NCBI GenBank assembly: GCA_910587135.1
Contig: CAJULF010000058.1
Location: 1 to 16,234, forward strand
Length of the DNA: 16,234 bases
Reading direction: 5' to 3'
Source of the DNA: an uncultured Oscillospiraceae bacterium
Lineage (GTDB): Bacteria; Bacillota; Clostridia; Oscillospirales; Ruminococcaceae
Numbering within the stretch: the first letter of the stretch is position 1; every line of letters begins with the position of its first letter. The position numbers and the translations under genes are program-made. Shown here piece by piece: positions 1 to 8,800 of this stretch. The notes below the pieces were generated by a model. That model saw only the letters and a program-made list of their open reading frames with translations. It ran no database searches and was not told the DNA's origin.

Positions 1-112
1 TCCACTCGCCCCACGGAACTATCCGCTCTATCTGTTCCATAAATTCTTTTTTCTTCGTCCGTACTTGTAACAGTTTATCGTTAAGATCGGACAGACTTAT
101 TTGTTTATTCAT
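1..112 (-). CDS. IS5-type transposase, N-terminal fragment (cut by window edge)
   Basis: The minus strand from base 112 reads an ATG followed by 37 open codons to the window edge. The peptide begins MNKQISLSDLNDK and continues with an RTKKKEFMEQIERIVPWGEW stretch. That short basic helix ending in a (I/L)(V/I)PWxEW motif is, from memory, typical of the N-terminus of IS5-family transposases, which cut and rejoin the ends of their own element. Only about a tenth of the protein is visible, so the catalytic DDE residues cannot be checked and I cannot say whether the element is intact. It is divergent in base composition from the neighbouring operon and has its own promoter at 119-147. The family call is recognition of a short segment, so the exact IS subgroup is uncertain. 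Confidence 0.72.
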   Translation of the reverse strand, partial: MNKQISLSDLNDKLLQVRTKKKEFMEQIERIVPWGEW

Positions 113-118
113 ATTTTT

Positions 119-147
119 ATTATACCTTATTTTTCATTAGTTTGCAA
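119..147 (-). promoter_or_regulatory. Sigma-70 type promoter of the transposase
   Basis: On the minus strand TTGCAA (147-142) is followed by a 17-nt spacer and a perfect TATAAT (124-119), seven bases upstream of the transposase ATG at 112. The transcript would be almost leaderless. No clear Shine-Dalgarno sequence is seen before this ATG, which fits weakly translated insertion-sequence transposases. The end of the element must lie between here and about 222, but I could not fix its terminal repeat. One possible boundary is near 169, where GGTGTTGCC is followed by TTA. Confidence 0.6.
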
Positions 148-222
148 TTGCTTTGTGCGGTGTTGCCTTAAAATTCATGCGAAGATACTGCGTGACATAT
201 AGCTTTTTCTATGAGCTGAGAT

Positions 223-274
223 AATAAAGCTGCTTGGGATTCGGGTCAGTTTACGAATTCCAAGCAGATTTATT
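223..274 (-). terminator. Long hairpin terminator after thiN (probably bidirectional)
   Basis: Arms at 230-243 (CTGCTTGGGATTCG) and 254-267 (CGAATTCCAAGCAG) pair at 13 of 14 positions around a 10-nt loop. After one mismatch the stem extends by AATAAA (223-228) against TTTATT (269-274). It starts two bases after the thiN stop codon. Reading leftwards the stem is followed by CTTTATTAT, a moderate U-rich tract, so it can end the pth-mfd-thiN transcript. The T-rich right side means it could also stop transcription coming from the left. Confidence 0.75.
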
Positions 275-275
275 C

Positions 276-905
276 TTATTTCACTGATTTCCTTACTTCT
301 ATTATGAGCACCGTTCCCTCATGCGCCGTTATTATGGCTGCGGGAGCGGTTATTTCGTTGCTTACACCCAACGGAAAAGAGTTTTTCATTAGATAGCGGT
401 CAATCGGATATTTCACGCCCGATTCGCTCACCACGGCACTCTCCCCGTAGGAGAATACCGAAAGATATCCGTTGTATCGCGGTATTTCCACAGTTTCATT
501 CCGCAGAAGATACGCGCATTCATTATCCCCGTAAAGCTTTCCGTGTATGCCGCGATTTATAAGATCATACAGCATCTGAATATTCGCGAACGTATGGTCG
601 AGCCTTCCGCCCAGCGCGCAGAAAAAACGCAGTTCATCGCAGCCGTGCTCAATTGCGGTATTCGCCGCAAGAATAGTGTCGGTATCGTCCTTTATCGGGG
701 ACACCCTCACGCACTCAACGCCGCTCGGCACGGAGCTTTCGGCGCTGTCAAAATCCCCAACGGCGATATCAGGAGTTATTCCCGCCGCAAGGGCGTAGTC
801 AAGCCCTCTGTCAGCCGCTATCACAAGCCCCTCTATAAGGTTCTTGTCGATTCCCGCACAGGGAGCGCCGCATATTATCGAGCAGATTTTCTTAATAATT
901 GTCAC
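276..905 (-). CDS. thiN: Thiamine pyrophosphokinase (thiamine diphosphokinase)
   Basis: Transfers pyrophosphate from ATP to thiamine to make the cofactor thiamine diphosphate, in the cytosol. The 209-residue length is normal for the family. Diagnostic motifs are visible: AADRG near residues 30-34, GDFDS at 50-54 with the acidic pair D51/D53, KDDTDT at 72-77, and GGRLDH at 99-104, which together form the ATP/Mg and thiamine sites. It is the last gene of the pth-mfd operon, 11 nt after the mfd stop. The start is odd. The reading frame opens with GTG at 905, but a strong Shine-Dalgarno-like AGGGGGTGA (910-902) includes that very GTG, leaving no spacer. An ATT codon at 899 or 896 would be better spaced but is a very rare initiator. 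The function is secure; the first few residues are not. Confidence 0.93.
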   Translation of the reverse strand: MTIIKKICSIICGAPCAGIDKNLIEGLVIAADRGLDYALAAGITPDIAVGDFDSAESSVPSGVECVRVSPIKDDTDTILAANTAIEHGCDELRFFCALGGRLDHTFANIQMLYDLINRGIHGKLYGDNECAYLLRNETVEIPRYNGYLSVFSYGESAVVSESGVKYPIDRYLMKNSFPLGVSNEITAPAAIITAHEGTVLIIEVRKSVK

Positions 906-916
906 CCCCTAAGCTT

Positions 917-3900
917 TCAATTCACGTTGCTGTCTGACATTGCTTTAATTACCGTTTCCATTATCTCAAGCGGGTTGTCGCTGTCGCTTAGGGTCACTGT
1001 AAGGTGTGCCCTGCCAATAGTTTCCAGGCGCATTCTTGTCCCCACTGCTTTTGTGACCGCGCCGAGCCTGTTAATATCCAATTTTGACAGGTAAAACAGC
1101 ATATTGTTCCCTACCTGTGTTATCTCCGCGATGCCGCAAAGACTCGCCATGTTCCGCAACTTCGCAACCGTCACCAGCCCCGTCACCGATTCGGGCGGCT
1201 CACCGTAGCGGTCTATCAGTTCGTCAATAACGTCAAGGCTGTCCTCCTCAGACTCTACCCTTGCTATTTTTCGGTAGCAGTCTACTCTCTGCGCTTGATT
1301 GGAGATGTACTTTTCCGGGATATACGCGTCTATTCGTATATCCACAAGGCATTCCTCCTTGTGAACGTCCTTTTCGCCGCGTTCCTCGCGGACTGCCTCG
1401 TCCAGCAGCTTAAGATACATATCGTACCCCACGTTCGCCAGATGCCCCGATTGATTGGCACCGAGAATACTTCCCGCGCCGCGAATCTCAAGATCGCGCA
1501 GCGCTATCCTGAAGCCGCTTCCGAATTGGGTAAACTCCCGTATCGCGTCCAGACGACGCTGTGATATCTCCGAAAGAATCTTTCCGGGACGGAAGGTAAA
1601 ATAAGCATAGGCGCGTTTATTCGTTCTTCCTACGCGCCCGCGGAGCTGATGAAGCTGCGCCAGTCCCATGTTTTCGGCATTTTCAATAATAAGCGTGTTG
1701 ACGTTTGGGACGTCTATTCCCGTTTCTATGATGGTTGTGCAGACCAGTATGTCCAGTTCGCCGTCCAGCAGCTGCCGCCATACCTCAAGAAGCTGCTCCT
1801 CGCTCATTCTGCCGTGAGCCACTCCTATTTTAGCGTCGGGCAGAAGCTGTCCGAGCCGTTCCGCGCAGCTGTATATCGATTCAATGCGGTTGTGGATATA
1901 GTATACCTGTCCGTTCCGGCGAAGCTCCTTTTGGATCGCCTGTGCCAGCACTCCCCAATCATGCTCCATGACATATGTGGAAATTGGCTGCCTGTCCTGC
2001 GGCGGCTCGTCAAGGACGCTCATGTCGCGTATGCCGCTCATAGCCATATTCAGCGTACGCGGTATCGGCGTAGCGGACAGCGACAGAATATCGACACCGC
2101 TGAACATCTCCTTGAATTTATCTTTGTGGGCGACGCCGAAGCGCTGTTCCTCGTCAATCACAACCAGTCCAAGGTCTTTGAATTTAATGTCGTTCTGGAT
2201 TATGCGGTGAGTACCTATCACAAGGTCTGTCCTGCCGGTGGAGAGCTGCCGCAGGATCTCTTTCTGCTCCGAAGCGTTTTTGTAGCGGGACATCAGCGCG
2301 ATATTTACGGGAAATCCCTCCATTCGCGTGACAGCGGTCTGATAATGCTGCCATGCGAGTACGGTGGTGGGCACGAGTATGGCGCACTGCTTTCCCGCCT
2401 CTATGCACTTGAATGCCGCGCGCAGTGCGACCTCCGTCTTGCCGAAGCCCACGTCGCCGCACAACAGGCGCTCCATTGGGTGAGGGCGCTGCATATCCGC
2501 CTTTATCTCGTCGATACAGCGCAGCTGCGAATCCGTTTCGACATAGCTGAAATGCTGCTCGAAATCCTCCTGAAGCGAATCGTCCTCGGGGAATTGGAAG
2601 CCCACCGCTTTCATACGCTTGGAGTACAGCTCGATAAGCTCTGAAGCCATCTCCTTGGCTGCCGCTTTCGCCCTTGACTTGGTTTTTTGCCACTGCTCGG
2701 AGTTAAGCTTGCTGAGCTTCACGGTGTTCACGTCACCCGAACCGATATAGCGCGAAACAAGGTCAAGCTGGGTAACGGGAACGTGCAGAACGTCCGCGCC
2801 CGCGTATTTTATGCGGATATAATCCTTGCTTACGCCGTCCGTTTCGATTTTGTGAACTCCGTCAAAAATACCTATGCCGTGGGATTGGTGCACCACAAGG
2901 TCGCCTATTGCGATGTCGGTGAGGGAGCGTATCTCCTCGCCCTTTTTCTTTCGCGATGTTCTTCGGCGCTCCGCGTGTACCGCCGTGTGGGTGAAGACAG
3001 CTATCTTATCCTCGAAATACTCAAAGCCCGCGGAGATAGTGCCAGCCGTTACAATAACCCGCTTTTCTATGGGCTTTTCGGGATTTTCGGAATAGTCCGC
3101 GAGAAATCCGTCGTCACGCAGATCGGCGGTGAGATTGCGCGCGCCCTTTTCCGTTCCTGCGAAAACAAGACAGCCAAAGCCCTCTTCGAGATACCTTTCC
3201 AGCTCTTCTTCAAGCAGCTTGTATTCTCCGCCCCAAGGCGATGTCTGCACAGCTCTGCGGACGTTTATTATCGTGCCAAGCTCCAGTCCGCTCCCGCGTA
3301 CAAATGTGTCGAAATATGCCATCGTCCGCGATTCGATAAGCGAGTAAAGCTCACTTTTGGAAAGCATGAAGCGGTCAAGCCCCTTGCATAGCCTTCCCTC
3401 GTCCACAAGTATTTTCAGATCCTCGCCGTGCTGCAAAGAAACAGCGCGAAAGCTCTCTTTAAGAGTGGAGTTCTCGCATACGAACACCTTGTCCGCATAG
3501 TCGAAGACAGTCGACTCCTCGCCGTAGCACAGAGGAAAGTATCGGTCAAGGCTGTGCGGTGCGGCTCCGCCGCGAATCCTGTTCACGTCTGACATAAGCC
3601 CCTCGCGGATATCCTCCGCTTTTTTTCCGCGAAGCTTCTTTATCAGCTCCTCGATTTTGCGGCACAGGCTCTCACCGCTGTCAAACAGTGTTTCGGAGGC
3701 GGGGGAAATATCAATTTTTTCAAGCCCCTCGGTGCGGCGCTGGCTTTCGGTATCGAAGCGGGATATGCTGTCAACGGTGTCCCCCCAGAATTCCACGCGG
3801 CACGGCTCGGGGCTGCTGGGCGGAAAGATGTCAATAATGCCGCCGCGCACGGAGAATTGTCCCGCGCCCTCGATCATATCCGCACGGGAATATCCCGCGG

Positions 3901-4393
3901 ATATCAGCCGCCCGACAAGCTCTTCCTGGGAGCACTCACAGCCCGCCTCCAGCGTGACGGTTCTTTTTTTCAGCTCGTTCGGCGGAATTGTAAGCTGCGC
4001 CGCCGCTTCCGCTGAACACACCGCCGCAAGGCATTTTCCGCTCAAAAGCGCTGACAACGCATAAATACGCTTGTATTCATACTCCATCGAAGCCGCCTCA
4101 TAGCTGCCCAGGGCAAGCTCCCGCGCGGGATAAAGCAGCGCGGTCTCGCCGCCGCTCATGGCGTTTATATCCGAGCACAGCCGCTGAGCCTCGCCCTCGC
4201 TTTCCGCAATGATAAGCGCGGGGAAGTGTTCGCGTATGAGAGCAGACAGGAAATGCGCCTTATGGATATGGGAAACGCCCGTCACAAGGGCGGGTAGGGG
4301 CTTTTCCTGCGGCAGAGAGCCGTATTTTTCAAGATATTGACGCAGCTTTACAAAATCATCTGTTTGCAGAGCTGCATTGTAAAAAAAATCCAT
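917..4393 (-). CDS. mfd: Transcription-repair coupling factor Mfd
   Basis: Mfd is a DNA translocase that pushes stalled RNA polymerase off damaged DNA and recruits UvrA for nucleotide excision repair. Full length at about 1158 residues. Visible in order: a UvrB-like N-terminal part (FSVRGGIIDIF near residue 178), the RNA-polymerase interaction domain of CarD type (GDLVVHQSHGIG, about 495-550), a RecG-like helicase core with Walker A GDVGFGKTE (lysine about 652) and the DEEQ box at about 747-750, helicase motif VI region (QLRGRVGR), and the C-terminal TRCF domain. The frame is open to a GTG at 4402 that overlaps the preceding gene's stop, but I prefer ATG 4393, because AAGGTGA lies at a good distance upstream of it. 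Either choice implies translational coupling to the small upstream gene. The downstream gene is thiN. No lesions seen. Confidence 0.96.
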   Translation of the reverse strand: MDFFYNAALQTDDFVKLRQYLEKYGSLPQEKPLPALVTGVSHIHKAHFLSALIREHFPALIIAESEGEAQRLCSDINAMSGGETALLYPARELALGSYEAASMEYEYKRIYALSALLSGKCLAAVCSAEAAAQLTIPPNELKKRTVTLEAGCECSQEELVGRLISAGYSRADMIEGAGQFSVRGGIIDIFPPSSPEPCRVEFWGDTVDSISRFDTESQRRTEGLEKIDISPASETLFDSGESLCRKIEELIKKLRGKKAEDIREGLMSDVNRIRGGAAPHSLDRYFPLCYGEESTVFDYADKVFVCENSTLKESFRAVSLQHGEDLKILVDEGRLCKGLDRFMLSKSELYSLIESRTMAYFDTFVRGSGLELGTIINVRRAVQTSPWGGEYKLLEEELERYLEEGFGCLVFAGTEKGARNLTADLRDDGFLADYSENPEKPIEKRVIVTAGTISAGFEYFEDKIAVFTHTAVHAERRRTSRKKKGEEIRSLTDIAIGDLVVHQSHGIGIFDGVHKIETDGVSKDYIRIKYAGADVLHVPVTQLDLVSRYIGSGDVNTVKLSKLNSEQWQKTKSRAKAAAKEMASELIELYSKRMKAVGFQFPEDDSLQEDFEQHFSYVETDSQLRCIDEIKADMQRPHPMERLLCGDVGFGKTEVALRAAFKCIEAGKQCAILVPTTVLAWQHYQTAVTRMEGFPVNIALMSRYKNASEQKEILRQLSTGRTDLVIGTHRIIQNDIKFKDLGLVVIDEEQRFGVAHKDKFKEMFSGVDILSLSATPIPRTLNMAMSGIRDMSVLDEPPQDRQPISTYVMEHDWGVLAQAIQKELRRNGQVYYIHNRIESIYSCAERLGQLLPDAKIGVAHGRMSEEQLLEVWRQLLDGELDILVCTTIIETGIDVPNVNTLIIENAENMGLAQLHQLRGRVGRTNKRAYAYFTFRPGKILSEISQRRLDAIREFTQFGSGFRIALRDLEIRGAGSILGANQSGHLANVGYDMYLKLLDEAVREERGEKDVHKEECLVDIRIDAYIPEKYISNQAQRVDCYRKIARVESEEDSLDVIDELIDRYGEPPESVTGLVTVAKLRNMASLCGIAEITQVGNNMLFYLSKLDINRLGAVTKAVGTRMRLETIGRAHLTVTLSDSDNPLEIMETVIKAMSDSNVN

Positions 4394-4398
4394 CAGTT

Positions 4399-4662
4399 TC
4401 ACCTTAGCACGGCTTTATCCGTGTACATAATGCTGTATATCACCGGAAATCCGGCAGGAATTCCCGAAAGTGTCTTCTCCGCCGCCTTGTAATAACATTC
4501 GTCAAGATTATCCTCATTCAGCGGTCGGAGGTCGAAAAGCGTCAGACACAGCTGTCCGCCGTTTTTCGCGGTAAAAATTATCTCGTTGCAGACGCAGGTG
4601 AATTCGTTTGTGAATTTCTGCTCAAATGTGATGTCCGCAAGCCATTTATGCTTTTTGCTCAA
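4399..4662 (-). CDS. Small conserved-position protein of unknown function between pth and mfd
   Basis: An 87-residue protein beginning MSKKHKWLAD and ending YTDKAVLR. I do not recognise a family. It has no signal peptide or membrane segment and is of mixed character, with two cysteines close together (TCVCNE near residue 24) and an acidic middle (NEDNLDECYY). The start is a TTG at 4662, chosen because GAGGGGA lies about six bases upstream, over the pth stop codon. The stop overlaps the alternative GTG start of mfd. Position, spacing and a good ribosome site argue for a real gene translated as part of the pth-mfd operon. Whether it works in tRNA recycling or repair is unknown; location alone does not show it. 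Confidence 0.72.
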   Translation of the reverse strand: MSKKHKWLADITFEQKFTNEFTCVCNEIIFTAKNGGQLCLTLFDLRPLNEDNLDECYYKAAEKTLSGIPAGFPVIYSIMYTDKAVLR

Positions 4663-4672
4663 TGCCGTCCCC

Positions 4673-5302
4673 TCATGAATTGTACTTGTTCATTGCCTCG
4701 TCGGTTTTGTCCGCCACCATAAGTTCCAGACAGGTCACGGCGTTGTCAAAGCACCGCTCCAGCTTTTCGCCGTCCTCCTTTTTGAAGTGACCGAGTACCC
4801 AGTCCTTAAGCTCGTAATCGGGGTGGGGCTTTGCTCCGACTCCCATTTTTATTCGTGGGAAGTTATCCTTGCCCGAAAGGTAAATTATGCTTTTGATACC
4901 GTTGTGACCGCCGTCGCTGCCCTTACGGCGTATACGCAGCCGCCCCGGTTCGAGTGAGATATCATCGTAGACGATAATGGTGCGTTCGGGAGGTATCTTG
5001 TAGAATTCCATTGCGGCGGTCACCGCTTCGCCGCTGTTGTTCATGAATGTGGTAGGCTTCATGATAAGACAGCGCTTTCCGGATATAACCGCGTCGCAGG
5101 TAAGCGACTTGAATTTCAGTTTTTTGCAGCTCAGCTTGTACTTTTCGCATAGGGTATCTATGACCATAAAGCCTATGTTGTGACGGGTGCTTTCGTATTG
5201 GGCGCCGGGATTTCCAAGACCGCAGATTATATATTCAACGGCACCCGTGGGTTCGGCGGGGTGCTGCGCCTCCAATTTTTTCAGAATATCAAATACAGAC
5301 AT
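4673..5302 (-). CDS. pth: Peptidyl-tRNA hydrolase
   Basis: Releases tRNA from peptidyl-tRNAs dropped by the ribosome, an essential recycling reaction in the cytosol. Diagnostic features: GLGNPG at 28-33, the catalytic histidine in STRHNIGF (H41, matching H20 of the E. coli enzyme), MKPTTFMNNSG in the middle, the YDDI aspartates, and GGHNGIKSI with the conserved asparagine. The protein is 209 residues, with about 20 extra N-terminal residues before the family core (MSVFDILKKLEAQ...), so the extension is real if the start is right. The ATG at 5302 is supported by AAGGAG five bases upstream and by the promoter at 5369-5397. First gene of the pth-ORF87-mfd-thiN operon, an arrangement usual in Firmicutes. 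Confidence 0.96.
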   Translation of the reverse strand: MSVFDILKKLEAQHPAEPTGAVEYIICGLGNPGAQYESTRHNIGFMVIDTLCEKYKLSCKKLKFKSLTCDAVISGKRCLIMKPTTFMNNSGEAVTAAMEFYKIPPERTIIVYDDISLEPGRLRIRRKGSDGGHNGIKSIIYLSGKDNFPRIKMGVGAKPHPDYELKDWVLGHFKKEDGEKLERCFDNAVTCLELMVADKTDEAMNKYNS

Positions 5303-5368
5303 TTTAACTCCTTTTTAACGCACAAAACACCCGCGGATTTCTGCGCGAGCTGTAAATTTATAAATACT

Positions 5369-5397
5369 ATTTTAACATAAATATTCATATTTGTCAA
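5369..5397 (-). promoter_or_regulatory. Strong sigma-A promoter of the pth-mfd-thiN operon
   Basis: On the minus strand a perfect TTGACA (5397-5392) is followed by a 17-nt spacer and TAAAAT (5374-5369). Transcription should begin near 5362, giving a leader of about 60 nt to the pth start at 5302. The promoter sits about 45 bp from the MITE-like element at 5445-5605, on its downstream side, so the insertion would displace any upstream regulatory site rather than the core promoter. Confidence 0.8.
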
Positions 5398-5444
5398 TGG
5401 AGTTTGAAAAAATACACCGCTGCGCTTATTATATTGCGTCGTAA

Positions 5445-5605
5445 GAGCCTGTTTAGTATCTCATCGCACGCATCTTGCTTGCTGATTTTCCGTCATACTT
5501 AGGCAATTTTTCTTGAAATACATACAGTATTCCGGCGAAAATTTGCCGTCGTCTGACGAAAAATTCGCTGTGCAATCTGCGCACGCCGAGATACTAAACA
5601 GGCTC
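5445..5605. mobile_element. MITE-like fold-back element, 161 bp
   Basis: The ends are perfect 18-bp inverted repeats: GAGCCTGTTTAGTATCTC at 5445-5462 and its exact complement at 5588-5605. TAA flanks both sides (5442-5444 and 5606-5608), consistent with a 3-bp target duplication. The inner sequence continues the symmetry imperfectly: CGTCA, GGCAA and TTTTC blocks of the left half recur in the complement of the right half, so the whole element could fold into one long hairpin. No coding capacity. Small size, terminal repeats and a TNA-type duplication fit a miniature element mobilised in trans by an IS5-superfamily transposase; that assignment is inference. Its repeat ends are not seen next to the transposase at 1-112. 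Confidence 0.8.
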
Positions 5606-5704
5606 TAAGACGGAAAACATAGTTGAAATTACAATAAAACGCGCGAAATTGTGCATTTCCCACAAAAAATTAAATACCGTCAAAAAACAATTGTATAAAA
5701 CATC

Positions 5705-5733
5705 TTGACAAATCTTTGCATATATGTTAGAAT
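5705..5733 (+). promoter_or_regulatory. Strong sigma-A promoter of the hybrid kinase gene
   Basis: TTGACA at 5705-5710, a 17-nt spacer, and TAGAAT at 5728-5733. Predicted transcription start is about 5740, giving a 5' leader near 140 nt. The promoter lies about 100 bp right of the MITE-like element and is divergent to the pth promoter. Confidence 0.78.
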
Positions 5734-5739
5734 AAAATA

Positions 5740-5882
5740 GATATTGTCGGGCTTTTATGCCTTTTCTGTCACGTGGAAGGGCGTTTCCCGCAAATCGCCA
5801 TTGGACGGCGGATTTTTCTTTGGGTGATGCCGCGCAGTTATTGCGCGCGGTTGAGCCATATTCCATTAAGGAGGATTTTATT
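5740..5882 (+). promoter_or_regulatory. Structured 5' leader of the kinase mRNA (candidate cis-regulatory RNA)
   Basis: The expected untranslated leader contains nested pairings: GGCT (5750-5753) with AGCC (5854-5857) could close a multi-hairpin domain. Inside are GGAA/TTCC (5775-5778 with 5785-5788), AAATCGCC with GGCGGATTT (5792-5815, one bulge), and CCGCGC with GCGCGG (5830-5850). The ribosome site AAGGAGG (5868-5874) lies just after the domain, eight bases before the ATG at 5883. The sequence does not match the conserved cores of the c-di-GMP, SAM, TPP, cobalamin or guanidine riboswitches as I know them. The reading frame is open back to 5757, so weak translation of an N-terminal extension is the competing explanation. 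Confidence 0.4.
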
Positions 5883-8800
5883 ATGTATCACTGCCATATA
5901 CGATTTTATTTTATTGGTCGGCAGCAGGAGGTTTATAATATTATGAGGGAAATGAAGCCGTCGGAGTTTTTTACTCATGAGTTTTTCCAAAGTGAAAAGC
6001 CCGACGGAGAGCTCGCGGAAAAGTCCGATGTTATTTTCGCGGAGGTGAGCGGCGAAGAATCCGCTCGGGAGCTTCGCGGAGTTATCACACACAACAAACC
6101 GCTTTATGTTCTTGCGGAAAAGCGGGATATGGCACTTTTGTCCGAATTTCTTGAAAACATAACGGATATCTGGACTCTTCCCATGACGGAGGAGGAAACG
6201 AGGTTTCGTTTCCTGAAGTTCCAGCAGCTCTGCAAGCGGGACAGAGATTCCGCGCAGACAAGCCATTTCTTTGACGCAACCATAAACAACGTTCCCATTC
6301 TTGTGTGGTATAAGGACAGGAACGGTATACATGAAAAGGTCAACGACAGCTTCTGCAAAACCGTCCGCAAAACCAAAGAGCAGGTTGAGGGCAAGGGTCA
6401 CGCTTACATATGGGACGTTGAAAAGGACGATCCCGCCTGCATAGAGAGCGAAAACAAGGTTATGGAAAGCCGCAGCACTTATGTGTCAGAGGAAATAATC
6501 GACACGGGTGAGGGTAAAAGAGTGCTTACTACCTATAAATCTCCGCTGTTCGATTTTGACGGCACGGTTATGGGCACGGTCGGAGTTGCGGTAGACGTAA
6601 CGCAGGAGCAGGCGTATAAGCATGAGATCGAAAGAAAGAGCCATACGCTTGAAACGATCTTTACCTCTCTTGACTGCGGTATAATCTGCCATACGCTGGA
6701 CGGCTCGCAAATAATAAGAATCAACAGGGCAGCACTGAAAATCCTCGGGTACAACTCCAAGGACGAGCTGGTGGCGGATGGATTCGATATTGTCGCGTCA
6801 TCCGTCGTCGATGATGACAAGGAAATGCTGCGCGAGCGGATAAAATCTCTCAGCAGCGAGGGCGACAGCGTTGGCGTGGAGTATCGCGTAAAGCATATGG
6901 GCGGACGAGAGCTTCATGTAATGGGCAATATAAAGATCATCAAGGAGAACGGTGAACTGCTTTACCAGCGTTTCCTGCTCGACGTTACGGAGCAGAGGGA
7001 GCGCGAAATGAGCAAGGAGCGTCTGCATAACGAAATGATACAGGCGCTTAGCCTTGATTACAGTCTGGTGTGCTATTTTGACCTGGATTCGGGCAGCGGA
7101 AGAGTTCTGCGCTGCACGAAGGGAAAATGTAATTTTACGGACAGCATGCGCTATGACATCATAATGAAGCGCTATATTGAGGAATATGTCGATGAGAACG
7201 ATAAGGAGAGCATGAGAACGGCGTTTGACCGTGAAAATCTGAAAAAGGCTCTGGAAAACAAATTGATTTTCAGCACCATATATAAAGCCGGTGAGGAGCC
7301 GGGCGGCGAAATGGAGTATTTCCAGATAAAGGTGGTGCGAATGGGTGATTGGGGGGACAGCCGCGGAGTAGTTATAGGTTTCCACAGCGTAGACGAGGCA
7401 ATGCGGACCGAAAAGGAGAAGAACAGCCTCCTTGAGGACGCGCTTTTGCAGGCAAACAACGCGAACAAGGCAAAGAGCGTATTCCTGTCGAATATGTCCC
7501 ATGACATACGCACACCCATGAATGCCATCGTGGGCTTTACAAATCTGGCGCTTACGCATATAGATAACCGCGTACAGGTCGAGGAATATCTCAAAAAGAT
7601 TATGGGGTCGGGAAATCATCTGCTTAACCTTATAAACGACGTTCTGGATATGAGCAGGATAGAGAGCGGCAAAATGCATCTCGACGAAAATCCATGTTCG
7701 CTTCCCGATATTCTTCACGGGCTTCAGAATATCATTCATGCAAACGTCCGCGCAAAGCATATCGAGCTGCATATAGATATCATAAATATAGAAGATGAGG
7801 AGATATTCTGCGATAAGCTGCGCCTTAATCAGGTGCTTCTGAATCTGCTCAGCAATTCCATAAAGTACACCAATGAGGGCGGAAAGGTAGTTGTAAGCGC
7901 TACCGAGATAAAGGTAAATTCAGATGACATCGCCTGCTATAAGTTTGTTATAAAAGACAACGGCATAGGCATGAGCGAGGAGTTTGTAAAGCATATCTTT
8001 GAACCGTTCGAGAGAGAGCGCAACTCCACGATAAGCGGCATTCAGGGTACGGGACTCGGAATGGCGATAACCAAGAATATCGTTGACATGATGGGGGGAG
8101 CCATTGAAGTAAAGAGCGAACAGGGAAAGGGCACGGAGGTCATGGTGAGATTTATGTTCCGCCTGAATTCCGAGGAGGAAAAGCCGAGGCTCATTCCCGA
8201 GCTGGAGGGACGTTCGGCGCTGGTTGTGTGCGGTGCGCCCGCTGTATGCGACGATGTGGCGGGCATGCTTAAGCAGATGGGCATGAGTGCGGAGTGGACC
8301 GCTTCGGGCATTGAGGCTCTTTATAAGGCGCAGCGCAAGAACTATTCCGTATTTGTAATTGATGAAAAGCTGTCGGATATGAGCGGCATGGAGGTGGTGC
8401 GAAGGATCGGAAAGGATAACGATCCCATCATAGTGATGACCGCCTATGACTGGACAGATTCGGGAGAGGAAACAAGCGAGGGCGTTTCGGCGTTCTGCGT
8501 GAAGCCGCTGTTTATGAGTGAGCTTAGGTCGTGTCTGAACTCTATTGCGAACTCCGGTGACAAAGCCCTCGAACCGAGCGGGGAAACGGTAAAGATGCGC
8601 TCGGGACGTATACTTATGGCGGAGGACAACGAGCTTAATCAGGAAATAGCGGCGGCTATACTCGGTGAAGCGGGTTTTGAAATGGATATAGCGGATAACG
8701 GGCAAATGGCGGTGGATATGCTGAAACGCTCGGAGCCGGGGCACTATCAGATAATACTTATGGACGTGCAGATGCCCGTAATGAACGGTTATGACGCGAC

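Noticed and set aside
1649..2644. A 331-codon open frame on the plus strand inside mfd
   Set aside because: It lies wholly antisense to conserved Mfd helicase motifs, has no ribosome site and no recognisable domain; long antisense frames are expected from the codon usage here.
5445..5605. MITE derived from the transposase element at 1-112
   Set aside because: The end sequence GAGCCTGTTTAGTATCTC is not found anywhere in 113-275 beside that transposase, so nothing here ties the two together.
5740..5860. c-di-GMP (GEMM) riboswitch in the kinase leader
   Set aside because: Tempting because relatives of the N-terminal module carry GGDEF domains and the leader contains CACG, GCAAA and GGACG pieces, but the conserved GEMM core and tetraloop-receptor layout are not present in the right order.
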